Shown here: positions 47,101 through 54,784 of the stretch, one piece after another | Position numbering within the stretch: position 1 is the first letter of the stretch | How the letters are laid out: each line of letters starts with the position of its first letter | Origin: Heligmosomoides polygyrus polygyrus | Taxonomy: Eukaryota; Nematoda; Chromadorea; Rhabditida; Heligmosomidae | Assembly: GCA_947396885.1 (NCBI GenBank) | Contig: OX377202.1 | Coordinates: 7,626,001-7,690,000, forward strand | Reading direction: 5' to 3' | DNA: 64,000 bases | Position numbers and translations under genes: made by a program | The notes under the pieces: generated by a model | What the model was told of the DNA's origin: nothing | The model's database searches: none | Seen by the model: the letters and a program-made list of their open reading frames with translations, nothing else

Positions 47101-50100
47101 ACAGCTTGTAGACTACGGACAACAGGCAGATCGGGCGATAGTTGCCAATGTCGTGCACGTCTCCCTTCTTGTACAGCAAGACGGTTCTGCTGGTCTTCCA
47201 CTGAGATGGAACCTTGCATTCCGACAGGTAGCGGGTGAAGAGCCGCGCCAAGGTGTTGATGAGCGCTGGCGGGAGGTTCTTCAGGTGTTCGGGTCTGATC
47301 CTGTCGGGACCGGGTGCTGTACGTTTCTTCACCGACGAGATGGCGTGTCGGATCTCGGAAGGGAGAACAGAGTGGACGACGTATCCATCCTGCGGAAGAT
47401 GGCATGGGGGCAGGTGGACGTGGCTATCGAAGAGATCGGAGTAGAAGTCGTGGATGACCCTCTCCATGGTCCTTCTGGAAGAGGTGACGGTTCCGTCGGG
47501 ACGTCGGAGAGCTGTCGTCTTGGTCTTGAAGTTGGCGAAGTTCCGGCGGGCATTGCGGATGCTCAACCCTGCCTCTGCAGCTTCAGCCAACACTTCCGCC
47601 CTTCTCTCCTTAAGATCCTCCTTTATCGCCTCTCTGCATAGCTTCGCAAGCTCGGACGTCAGTTGGTAGTTGCCTGACGCTCGCGCTGCTCCACGCTGGC
47701 GTATCAGCTCGAGAGTTTCCGGAGACAGACGTCTCTTGGTGGTCTTCAAGCTCTCGGCTCCCTTAGCACTATCGTGGAGATGGTGCACAAAGCGGTCGTA
47801 TTCCTCGTCGACGTTGTCCATGACGGCATCTTCCCAAAGGCCGACGAGAGAGGTGTAGAGATCCCAGTTGATGGTCGTTCTGGGATTCCTCTTCTTGAAC
47901 TTCGCGGCCTTCTCTCCTTGACGCGAAAAGCGGAACCTTGCGCGAAGGAGGCGGTGGTCCGATCCCGTGTAGAACTTGGGGACAACGGAGACGTCGGTCA
48001 AGCAATATTTGCGGTTGAAGATGATGTGGTCGATCTCGTTGTGGAACTGGCCACCGGGGGATTCCCAGGTCCATCGTAGGGAGGGAGGCTTCTGGAACTG
48101 CGAGTTTCCATGGATGGTCTTGGTCGACATGATAAACTCAGACAGCCTTTCACCTTGCTCGTTCCAATCCAAACCGTGGGCTCCGATGTGAAGTTCTTCC
48201 GGCGACCTTCGCGGTCCGATTTTGGCGTTGAAGTCGCCGACGATCACCTTGTAGAAGGTGGGATCTTCCTTATAGAAGTTCTCCAGCTCCACGTAGAAGG
48301 CTTCGACCTCTTCGTCGTCGTAGTCGGATGTTGGGGCATACGCGACGAATACAGTCAAAGCTGGCACGGAACCACATCGCTTCAGTCGCAGACGTCCGAT
48401 TCGGGTTGTCAGAGACTCGTACGAATCGATGTTCATGGCCAAGTGCGTGTTGACGATGACACCAACGCCGCCTACTCATCTGCTGTCGCATGTTCCGAGG
48501 AACAGTTCTTCTCCGGAGTCGTAGGCGGCGTGCAGGGGGTGGTGTCTTCTCGTCTCGGTCAGTCCGATGACGTCGTACTTGATCTTCCTGGCTTGCATCA
48601 TCAGGTCCTCGACGGATGCTTTCGATGCAAGGGTGCGGGCGTTGTAAGTACAGATCGTCATCCTAGTCCTTCTCAATTTGCGCAGCCTGGTTAGGCCCTG
48701 AGATTTTAGCAGCCTCTCCGTACTCGTCCTTCCCATCGCTGCAGAAATGGGGGCTCTTTCGGGGTCAGGGGAATGAGGCCCTTTAGTGCTGCTGTTTTTG
48801 ACTTGAGTACACACGGGTAGCTAGTCGGGCTCTGTCGTGCGGGCGAAGAACTCCGGGCAGCCAGCCAGACTGCCCGAAGGGACGGGGCGAGACTTTTGAG
48901 GCGGCCTCGAATCGCCTTACGATGTACTCCCAGTCTACCGAGTGCAAGCTTTTGGCCGAGCCGACACAGTTACAATCCGCACAGTCACGGACACGTCCGC
49001 GCACACTGTGCACGAACATGCCGCTCCCATGCACAAGGAACGGTCGACCCGACACAGCAGGAGCAAGGAGTCCATCCCCTGCATCCCACCTGCGTCTCTG
49101 GGCAGTACACGGTCGCATTTGGTTCGCGTTTAATTCCCCTATCCACCACCCGGGGACGCGCCACGTGGCCCTGCGACAAGCGGCCCGAGATCCCTCTTAA
49201 CAAGAGAGCCCGAAGGCTCTCTATCGAGGGAGATTCGTGGGACATAAAGGATAAGGATAAAGAATATAGGATAGCGTTATTCAATCCCTATGGGGATGCG
49301 CCACGCATTCTACTCCTACGGGATGTCGTGAAAGCGATTTGAATGCGTATTTTGCCATACAATGACTTGCGGTGGCCAGCCGATGAACAAGTCAGCGCTA
49401 TGTGCTTCTCAGACAAGGCTAGTACCAATTCACCGACCCCGGAGGAATGGAAGATTTGGTTGGCCTTGGCGGGAAATCCGTAGCAGAAGCCTGGTATCAG
49501 ATGCACTCGACAGCCGGCACCTCCTCCGACTGCGCTATACGCGTCCTAAACCCGTGGATATGCGGGGTATAAAGGGTAGAAATACAGATAATGGATAAAT
49601 GCTTCATCGGGGGCATCTCTATCCCTAATATCCCTTGGTTTAATCGTTGATGAATCTGGCCCCTGGAGAAGTTCACAAAAATACTCGTTCCTCACGGAGT
49701 CTACTTTATGTCACCGTCTCCAATGTCTATGCGATCTGAAGGTTCCTAAGTTTACCTTTTGGACTGAAGCTATTGTTCTCCTCACTAATTCTAAGATCAC
49801 TTCAATAAAGAAGGCGAGGCATAAGCCGGATTGAAGCCACTGTGCCAGCCTTGGTGAACAGTTTCCAACAACCGCGTACTGCCATCAGATTACTTTAATC
49901 CTTGCCCTCGACAAAGAAGTCCTCTGCCTAATCGGCGACTGACTGTTGGTCCAGATTGTTAGGAGGATCTTACAATTTAAAAATCAGTTTAGAACAATTG
50001 TGAAGCGTATTTACACCCCGCTTCTCGGAAAGATAGAAACTTCTGTTCGTGTTGGTAGTGAAGCTCAATTGATATTCATTCATCGGTAAGAGTCTTAAAA

Positions 50101-52774
50101 TCTGCGCTCTTACGGTTAGGGTTGCCGAATTGTTCCTTGTAAAACTTGGACAATAAGACACGACGATTGGTCGGCTCCAAAGATTCTTACTAGCATAAAC
50201 GCATAAACATCAAATAATCGCAATACAAAGTGATTTCACTAAAGTCGATTGGTAGTAAATATGCCCTTGCACTTCTTACTAGACCCATTGCCTGCCTTAC
50301 CAAACATCATTTGCATCATTTTAGGCTATTATAACAGAAGCACGTAGAATAGCAAACACATACACACCTCCACTGCCAATATTCCCGTACACGAAGTTCG
50401 AGTACGACCCTCTCAAAAAATTAGACTCCTTCTACAACGACGTGAGTTTGATTTCAGGACATCTTCCATTGTTGACATATACATGAAACAGCCTTTTTCT
50501 AAAGGAAAGAAAACAGAACATCAGCACTAATCATTTCTCAGGGAACGAGTCTAAAGGATTATCTTGAGACCTTCATTGGAAAGTAAAGCAAAACTTCTGA
50601 TACCAACGAGCTTTTCTTTAGTCCGACATTTGCACTACGATCAAACAGCCTGCAGATTTGGGTGTCAATGGTCTAATCTTCTGGAGCAGCAGCAGCAATA
50701 TGACACTACGATGTGACAACATCGAAGACTACGTGAAGAACACACTTGGGCCGTACGTATTCAATATTCTTGGAGAAAGATGTGAATACGATTTTCACGT
50801 CAAATTGTACACTGAAAAAAAAAATTGGACCCCTCTCAAAGAAGGCTGGACACTTCTTAAACTAAACTGAACACTCTCCAAATTAAAACTAGCGTCTTTC
50901 GGACTGGAGCAGATACTTCCTAAAAAAATCCAAAGACAACCATTGATTTTTGTCTAAAGGTTTTTTATCTTATACTTATTTTTCTGGGTTTGCTTTAATT
51001 TACTTTAGCATTTTAAAAAAAATTACTATTCACACTAAAGCGTCAAAGACATAAAACAATACTGTAGATGTTTACTGAAGCCTACTTTGACCGCTGCACA
51101 GGTTGTAAGCTCTTTGTGATTGCGATCAAAACTCTTGCGTCAGGCCGGACCCGAACATGCACCCCTGTGCTTTCCGGGCAGGATGCTAGCACAATGCACC
51201 GCCAGCGCATGACATCCTCGCCATCTTTCAGCACTCAACTGTAATATCGGGAACGAAACAGCACTGGGGATGTATTGGGTTAGCATTCTGCCCGAAAGCA
51301 GAAGATGCGTCTGCATGTCCTGCCCGGCGCAAAAGTTGTGACCGCAACTATAACATAAACTTTTTAGTTGCATGTCCAATCACTAAACCATATTTTTCCT
51401 AACTCTGTTTCGTTCTACTTTTTAAGCAAAATAGGCATAAACTTAAACGAAAACTATTTTTTTAGAAAAGGTTAAAGATTTCTAAGGTAGAGAAGCGAAA
51501 AAAGTGTCATGTATGTTTTAAAAAGTTATCGTACCATGCTCTTATCTAGTTAGTCGCGAATTTCTTTGCAAATGGTGGATAAGATTTTCACGTCGGACTG
51601 GACACTTTTCATCTAAAATTCGACACTTTTCATGTGAAGTGGGAGGCTCTTCTAAGCTAGCCTAAGACTTTTGAAACCAAAGCGAACTCTTCCAGATAAC
51701 AGTGAGCCTCTTTTACGTTAAATTAGAGGTTAAGCCTTCAAAAAGGTTAATATAATTTTTTCTTCAATAGAAATTTTTGTTTTTAGCAAAAAGGGAATGC
51801 GCCATGCCTTCTTCCAAGACGTTGCACGATTTTTACTAGATTGGTAGGATAGTTTCTGTTCGCATGGAGTTTGACACATGTTAACGATAAAACAAAAACA
51901 ACTGGAAAGAACGCACATATCCCAATTTGGATGGTTTTTGTAAGTGGCATTTAAAGTATCAATCATGTAGAAGTTGCAGCAAACTTGGGAGCATGGCGCG
52001 ATCTGCTCTTTTACTGAGCTAAATGCTTGCTCTCTCGATGTGCTCCAAGTCAAATTTTATTCCATTATTTTCTTAAAAACGAAAATTTTATAAAATGATT
52101 ACTTATTGGGGCAGATAAACTAAAAAATTTCAAAGAAAGTTGTACCAAATCTTCCTTGAACAAAAAAATTATTCTAACAATCTTATTGAGTTTGAAGAGT
52201 TAACCCAAGGTCATTTCAATTTAAAAAGTAATAAAAATCATTTCAACCTCACTAAAGAGTAGTGTCTGTTTTAGTCTAGAATATTACGCATTCTTTCCGA
52301 TTTCAAGGATGTTTTTGATCTCAAAAGTGTTCAATTTGCTGGGAAAAGGTGACAATTTTTGTCGTTAAAATTCTACATGAGAGAATTCGCCTATCCTAAC
52401 TATAACATAGTTTATCACTTCTCAAACTGCTTCTTTCATCAGTTACTATTTTAATTAAGCTATAAGAAACGTTTCAGTTCTACTGCCAGATAATTTCTTC
52501 AGGGTTGTTAAAAACGTCGTTACAAAAGTGGAAGAATGCCGCCAAAATCAATGCTCTGGTCATGGCAAATGCGTGATAAATTCCCCGGAAAGCATGAGGT
52601 AATTAATTGAGTTAGGCAGTTCGTTTCCTAGTAACTGACTTCAGGTTTCATTTCAGTCTTCTTACAAGCACTTGCTCTTCTTATACGATGAAACCTGACG
52701 ACTACAGCTGTTCGTGCGACCCGCAGTACAGCGGTGACAAATGCTCGAGTGATGCTGCTTCGACGACATCCTGA
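32077..52774 (+). CDS. Secreted hyaluronidase (GH56), 11 exons
   Basis: Exons: 32077-32142, 35845-35929, 36196-36308, 36367-36519, 39093-39196, 39269-39418, 43806-43899, 50325-50441, 50622-50752, 52503-52598, 52657-52774. They sum to 1,227 nt, 408 codons plus stop, and every junction keeps frame. Exon 1 gives a hydrophobic signal peptide. The GH56 barrel follows, with the WNVPS start motif, catalytic D123-F-E125 in [12 protein letters not shown], the aromatic WGLYGFPYC substrate loop, ALFPSIYL, and W315 in GLIFW, then a C-terminal EGF-like module ([19 protein letters not shown]). All junctions are GT-AG except exon 7, whose best donor is GG. Family enzymes cleave hyaluronan or chondroitin outside cells. 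A parasite tissue-spreading role is inferred. Confidence 0.9.
32480..34640 (-). pseudogene. LINE relic (RTE-like) nested in the Tc1-type element
   Basis: Minus-strand RT fragments occur in order. The region before the palm is at 33885-34050 ([20 protein letters not shown]). [16 protein letters not shown] and [12 protein letters not shown] are at 33505-33738. [19 protein letters not shown] and [11 protein letters not shown], with a degraded catalytic box, are at 33232-33462. A C-terminal piece with [19 protein letters not shown] lies at 32833-33087. It is old, with many frameshifts and a changed palm box. The insertion limits are approximate. Confidence 0.7.
34385..34437. repeat. Perfect 22-bp hairpin
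   Basis: Arms 34385-34406 and 34416-34437 are exact reverse complements around a 9-nt loop (GAGATCCAA). It lies inside the LINE relic and looks like a local fold-back duplication. Confidence 0.95.
34640..35515 (-). pseudogene. Tc1/mariner-type transposase relic
   Basis: Minus-strand pieces include an N-terminal start near 35512 ([20 protein letters not shown]) and a C-terminal region. The C-terminal region has [15 protein letters not shown], a degraded form of the NSPDLNPLDY block, and [20 protein letters not shown]. Several frameshifts separate them. The lineage differs from both mariners in the window. Confidence 0.7.
35845..36519 (+). CDS. Hyaluronidase exons 2-4 (barrel start, catalytic DxE)
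   Basis: Exon 2 (35845-35929, 85 nt) starts [10 protein letters not shown]. Exon 3 (36196-36308) has GDKVVIFYE and NQPVNGG, the family block after the first strand. Exon 4 (36367-36519) holds the catalytic pair in [10 protein letters not shown]. Acceptors are TTTTCAG, GTTTACAG and TATTTTAG. Introns are 266 and 58 nt. Exon 2 has exactly the same length and phase as exon 2 of the paralogue at 62.1 kb. Confidence 0.92.
36745..36987. mobile_element. MITE with GGGGCC...TTCATCAACGA termini
   Basis: A 243-bp element. The first 26 bases and the reverse complement of the last 26 match at 24 positions (GGGGCCAGATTCATCAACGA against GGGGCTGGATTCATCAACGA). The inverted similarity extends inward through a GCCGAAATCCCTGACAG block. 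The same termini bound 45771-49663. No clear target duplication is visible. Confidence 0.75.
36988..39092. other. Rest of hyaluronidase intron 4
   Basis: Non-coding apart from the MITE at 38499-38642. A 21-bp block, AGCGTGGGAAGTAAACTCACT, at about 37069 repeats one inside the upstream MITE. A 12-bp perfect hairpin with a 3-nt loop lies at 38161-38187. Confidence 0.6.
38499..38642. mobile_element. Short MITE, GCCGTATTCATGAA termini
   Basis: A 144-bp element with a perfect 14-bp terminal inverted repeat (38499-38512 and 38629-38642) and further inverted similarity inside (CCCGGGA against GCGGGAG). It is non-coding. No target duplication was recognised. Confidence 0.65.
39093..39418 (+). CDS. 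Hyaluronidase exons 5-6
   Basis: Exon 5 (39093-39196) encodes [15 protein letters not shown], the helix after the catalytic strand. Exon 6 (39269-39418) encodes [20 protein letters not shown], with the conserved WG-YGFP-C loop, and ends [11 protein letters not shown]. The intron between them is 72 nt, with donor GTGTGT and acceptor TTCTTCAAG. Split codons join cleanly, as lysine at 5/6 and aspartate at 6/7. Confidence 0.88.
39750..42360 (-). pseudogene. CR1-like LINE relic with EN and RT, in intron 6
   Basis: Minus-strand order is endonuclease then [13 protein letters not shown] lies at 41922-42119 and [12 protein letters not shown] at about 41780. At 40591-40932 lie [33 protein letters not shown] and [12 protein letters not shown]. 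At 40460-40500 lies a reverse-strand GVPQGG-like block, and at 39750-40200 the C-terminal region with [14 protein letters not shown]. Many frameshifts are present. It is longer than the 26-kb copy because the endonuclease is partly retained. Confidence 0.85.
42735..43545. repeat. Fold-back repeat element, copy 1
   Basis: Sequence near 42735-42850 (AAATTGGACACCCTTCCAAGC, CTAAGACTTTTGAAATCAAAAG) recurs inverted near 43450-43545, so the unit is a long imperfect inverted repeat. A diverged second copy lies at 51590-52345 and a fragment at 50808-50900. No frame of known type is present. It lies in intron 7 or its acceptor side and is probably a non-autonomous DNA element. Confidence 0.6.
43068..43163. 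repeat. Perfect 40-bp hairpin within the fold-back element
   Basis: Arms 43068-43107 and 43124-43163 are exact reverse complements around 16 nt. Copy 2 of the element has only the right-arm sequence (51800-51850), so the left arm was added as an inverted duplicate. Confidence 0.95.
43806..43899 (+). CDS. Hyaluronidase exon 7 (non-canonical donor)
   Basis: Starts after ATATTTCAG and encodes [20 protein letters not shown], matching the family ALYPSIYL block. It ends RFRYVQ. The alignment-supported end is CAG at 43897-43899, but the next bases are GGAAGC, not GT. A canonical GT two codons earlier (43894-43895) also keeps frame and would drop valine and glutamine. Confidence 0.82.
44296..45547 (+). 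mobile_element. Intact mariner element in intron 7
   Basis: A 1,252-bp element with termini GGTTGTAACGATTTTTGG and, inverted, GGTTGTAACGAAATAAATGG, each next to TA (44294-44295 and 45548-45549). It encodes one uninterrupted transposase. Both structure and reading frame are intact, so the copy is young and possibly mobile. Confidence 0.92.
44439..45473 (+). CDS. Mariner transposase, 344 aa, complete
   Basis: Cut-and-paste transposase acting at the element termini in the nucleus. N-terminal helix-turn-helix segments span about residues 1-110, followed by the WVPHEL linker near 115. The DD34D catalytic triad is complete: D156 in VTCDEKW, D248 in LLHDNARPH and D283 in SPTDYHFFK, with 34 residues between the last two. 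The C terminus ends ESEGFYFD. The length is normal for mariner (about 340-350). The block [20 protein letters not shown] and the C terminus strongly recall the Hsmar1/cecropia group and the hookworm element bandit (recalled, not searched). It sits in the sense orientation of the host intron. Confidence 0.95.
   Translation: MTFLQMDKRVIRGIYLYEFKLGTTAKKADEKINAAFGQGCSTIRTAYSWYQKFRNGDESLEEHEGRGRHSDVDEDKLRDVVEEDPHKGTREIAKVLGVGHNTAARHLKEIGKTKKLERWVPHELSEEQRNRRYEISSALLLRNETDPFLDRIVTCDEKWIMYDNRRRSAQWVDSDESPKVFAKPELHQKKVMVTVWWCSLGIIHHSFLPPGESITAEKYCIEIEEMMKKLKDIRPALVNRRRVLLLHDNARPHVARMTLQKLNELSIETLPHPPSSPDLSPTDYHFFKHLSDFLVGKIFKYKRDAESAFEDFVNSRTSDFYATGIKKLVPRWQRCVESEGFYFD
45812..49240 (-). mobile_element. 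RTE LINE (family A), about 3.4 kb full length
   Basis: It is flanked by GACATAAAGGA at 45801-45811 and 49241-49251, an 11-bp target duplication inside the SINE tail. The size is that of a complete RTE element. The 5-prime 400 bp (48830-49240) is GC-rich leader. The 3-prime end is the TCACCTGTATCACCTGTCG block, also seen at 7309. Confidence 0.88.
45821..48814 (-). pseudogene. RTE family A polyprotein, two stops and a dead RT box
   Basis: One frame of about 998 codons is interrupted only by TGA (48476-48478) and TAG (46487-46489), with no frameshift. The endonuclease shows [46 protein letters not shown] and GSDHRLLRA. The RT shows [52 protein letters not shown] and [13 protein letters not shown]. 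The palm box reads FADYIVLI (codons at 46631-46636), so the second catalytic aspartate is tyrosine. The C terminus contains [11 protein letters not shown]. Polymerase activity would be lost even without the stops. Confidence 0.92.
49241..49546 (-). mobile_element. tRNA-derived SINE inside the MITE
   Basis: A full-length SINE in reverse orientation with its tRNA-like head near 49540. The 12-bp duplication TAAACCCGTGGA at 45791-45802 and 49547-49558 brackets SINE plus RTE. The SINE therefore inserted into the MITE first, and the RTE then split the SINE tail. Confidence 0.85.
50325..50752 (+). CDS. Hyaluronidase exons 8-9
   Basis: Exon 8 (50325-50441) begins [13 protein letters not shown] after CATTTTAG and continues [12 protein letters not shown]. 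Exon 9 (50622-50752) carries [11 protein letters not shown], with the conserved tryptophan, and DYVKNTLGP. The donor is placed at CC|GTACGT because that phase joins exon 10 in frame with the family length. The intron between exons 8 and 9 is 180 nt. Confidence 0.88.
50808..52345. repeat. Fold-back repeat element, copy 2 and fragment, intron 9
   Basis: The main copy at 51590-52345 shares GACTGGACACTTTTC, CTAAGCTAGCCTAAGACTTT and TTAGCAAAAAGGGAATGCGC-type blocks with copy 1 at 42.7-43.5 kb, at roughly 70 percent by eye. A shorter piece at 50808-50900 repeats the TTGGACMCCTCTC motif. It is non-coding and fills most of hyaluronidase intron 9. Confidence 0.55.
52503..52774 (+). CDS. Hyaluronidase exons 10-11 (EGF-like end)
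   Basis: Exon 10 (52503-52598) encodes [16 protein letters not shown]. Exon 11 (52657-52774) encodes [20 protein letters not shown] followed by GDKC, a short serine/threonine tail and TGA. The cysteine spacing fits the EGF-like module found at the C terminus of GH56 hyaluronidases. The intron is 58 nt with acceptor CATTTCAG. Confidence 0.9.
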
Positions 52775-52990
52775 GCATCTTCTGTCCTGCATAAATCAGA
52801 AACAACAAAAACAATCACATTATAGCAAAACTTCTGCTGTACAGCCACAATTCTCCAATGAAAAGCATTTACACAGTCACTCAAATGAGCACAGCCATGT
52901 TTGAGACGAGTGCACGGCGCAACCTCTCAAAGCAAACATATTTTTATCTGAGCACTTCAATCATTTCTATATACAGCGATACATAGTAAT

Positions 52991-53285
52991 AAAGGATAAA
53001 GGATAAAGGACGGCGTTACTCAATCCCTTCTGGGATGTGCCAGCGCATTCTACTTCTACGGGATGTCGTGGAGGCGTGTTGAATGCGAATTTGGCCGTAC
53101 AATGACTTGCGGTGGCCAGCCGATGAACAAGTCAGCGCTTTATCCTTCCCAGTCAAGTCTGGTACCAATTCACCGACCCCGGAGGGATGGAAGGCTTGGT
53201 TGGCCTGGGCGGGAAATCCGAACCAGGAACCTGGTATCGGGTGCACGCGACAGTCGCGCCTCCTCCGACTACGCTACACGCGCCC
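52991..53285 (-). mobile_element. tRNA-derived SINE, best preserved copy
   Basis: A full-length copy with tail ATAAAGGATAAAGG at the left and tRNA-like head at the right. It is flanked by GATACATAGTAAT (52978-52990) and GATACATTGTAAT (53286-53298), a 13-bp target duplication with one mismatch. It lies 200 bp downstream of the hyaluronidase stop codon. Confidence 0.88.
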
Positions 53286-53429
53286 GATACATTGTAATAC
53301 TGAGAAAAATTGGACAATGGGAGCTGTCGTATGATGGCCATACAATAAAGAGTCTTTCAATGCTGAGCTCATGTTCCTGAACATTCTAAGCGCTGCACCC
53401 GCGAAGGCTACGGTCCACCATATGGACAA

Positions 53430-53515
53430 CGCATAAAGGATAAAGGATGCGCTAATGAGTCCTCTTTGGTATGCGTCAAACATTCTGCTTCCACAGGAGA
53501 TCGTGGAGGCTATTG
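53430..53515 (-). mobile_element. SINE tail fragment
   Basis: About 85 bp matching only the 3-prime end of the SINE family (CATAAAGGATAAAGGATGCG through GATCGTGGAGGCTATT). It is 5-prime truncated. Confidence 0.7.
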
Positions 53516-54784
53516 TTACTTCAACACTTCTTCACTGTAGACCGCCATCGTCTAGCCACTTGACCACTTTGGTCTATTACAATCGAAAGCAATCGGCCTA
53601 GATGGTCGATAAACAGCCGAAACGAAACGAAAGTGAGGGATGTGCAAAAAATGGAATATAATTGAAGTTCCCTATTTCAAAGTCATGTCAATTTATTTGT
53701 ACGGTGTTCAAAGCAAGCATTAGTCAATCGTCTCAAAACTGGGTAAAACCGCTTAAACGCCTTCAACTCCAAAGAACACAGGACCTTGCCGACTTCCCTA
53801 CTCTTAGAATGCGTTACGGATCAGCACTTTAAAGTAATCAGACGAAAATAAACAAAATTACCTTTTAATCAGTCAAAAAAATGTCCTGACATTAGATGGT
53901 ACCACATCGAGATTTTTAAATAATTATATCATTGTATCAGATCGAAAGAAGCACTGATAGATTCTACGAAGCCTGCTCATCACCAACCTGGAGAGCATCT
54001 AATCTCCAATTTCTGCTAATGAGCCATACCAGTCGTCTTTCCCTTTCGTTCTCATCAATTCCTCGACGTTGTTCTTGCCACCTTGATCAACCGAAACTCG
54101 ATCTGCCGGCGTAGGATTGATAGAAGTGGCTCAAAAAGTGCGGGGTGTCCAAAAAATTCGAGTGAAAATGAATTTTGTTATTCCGAAAAACGGACTCAGC
54201 GCATATGAACGGTGTTCCAATTCATACATTTTTACAGAGAGATGCCTAAAATTGGTTCGTTTTAAATCGAAAAAAATTACATCACGCAGAGAGTGTTCTC
54301 GTAAGGATACCCTGCGCCTCATCTTTTTGAAGCAGCCAAGAGAAGACGTACGAAATGTATTTTTAATTGGTCAGAAAAGCCTTCTCGCGTTGAGTTGCTA
54401 CACTCGCTGTTAAACGCACACAAAAAGAAAACCTCGGACGAGTTTACCGCGGGCCTAGGAACTTACTCTAAAGGCCTCCGCACACATTTTCGGAGAGGCG
54501 GCGGCCCTAAAAACCCTAAACTATAGGGCAGGGAGAGCCAGTGCCGTGCCTCAGCCGCACACTTTTGCGACAAGATTTTGGGCGGCGGAACGAACGGAGG
54601 TGGTAGGTCCTGACTAGAAGGAGGATACAGCGCCTGTGTAGTTTGCCGCCGCCGCTTGCAACGCTCAGCGGAATATTTTATTTATTTATTTTATTACTGC
54701 ACCTGAAGTGCGCCTATTAAAAACAGAACAATAAACATTGTCAGTCAGCACAATCCAGACTAACTTGAAGACAACTACTACTAC
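53516..54784. other. No recognisable gene
   Basis: Short frames only. The part at 54470-54690 is GC-rich, with a GGCGGCGG motif and CCCTAAAAACCCTAAAC, which could be repeat-derived. I cannot assign it. Confidence 0.45.

Larger units (their letters stand above)
45771..49663. mobile_element. MITE split by a SINE-plus-RTE nest
   Basis: The left end, GGGGCCGGTTCATCAATATT, and the inverted right end, GGGGCCAGATTCATCAACGA, belong to the same MITE family as 36745-36987. Both continue into TTAAACC. Without the inserted elements, only about 150 bp of MITE remains (45771-45802 and 49547-49663). Confidence 0.75.

Noticed and set aside
50752..50870. Reading exon 9 on through 50870
   Set aside because: The continuation runs into the fold-back repeat ([14 protein letters not shown]) and has no hyaluronidase similarity. 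Donor CC|GTACGT restores the frame into exon 10.
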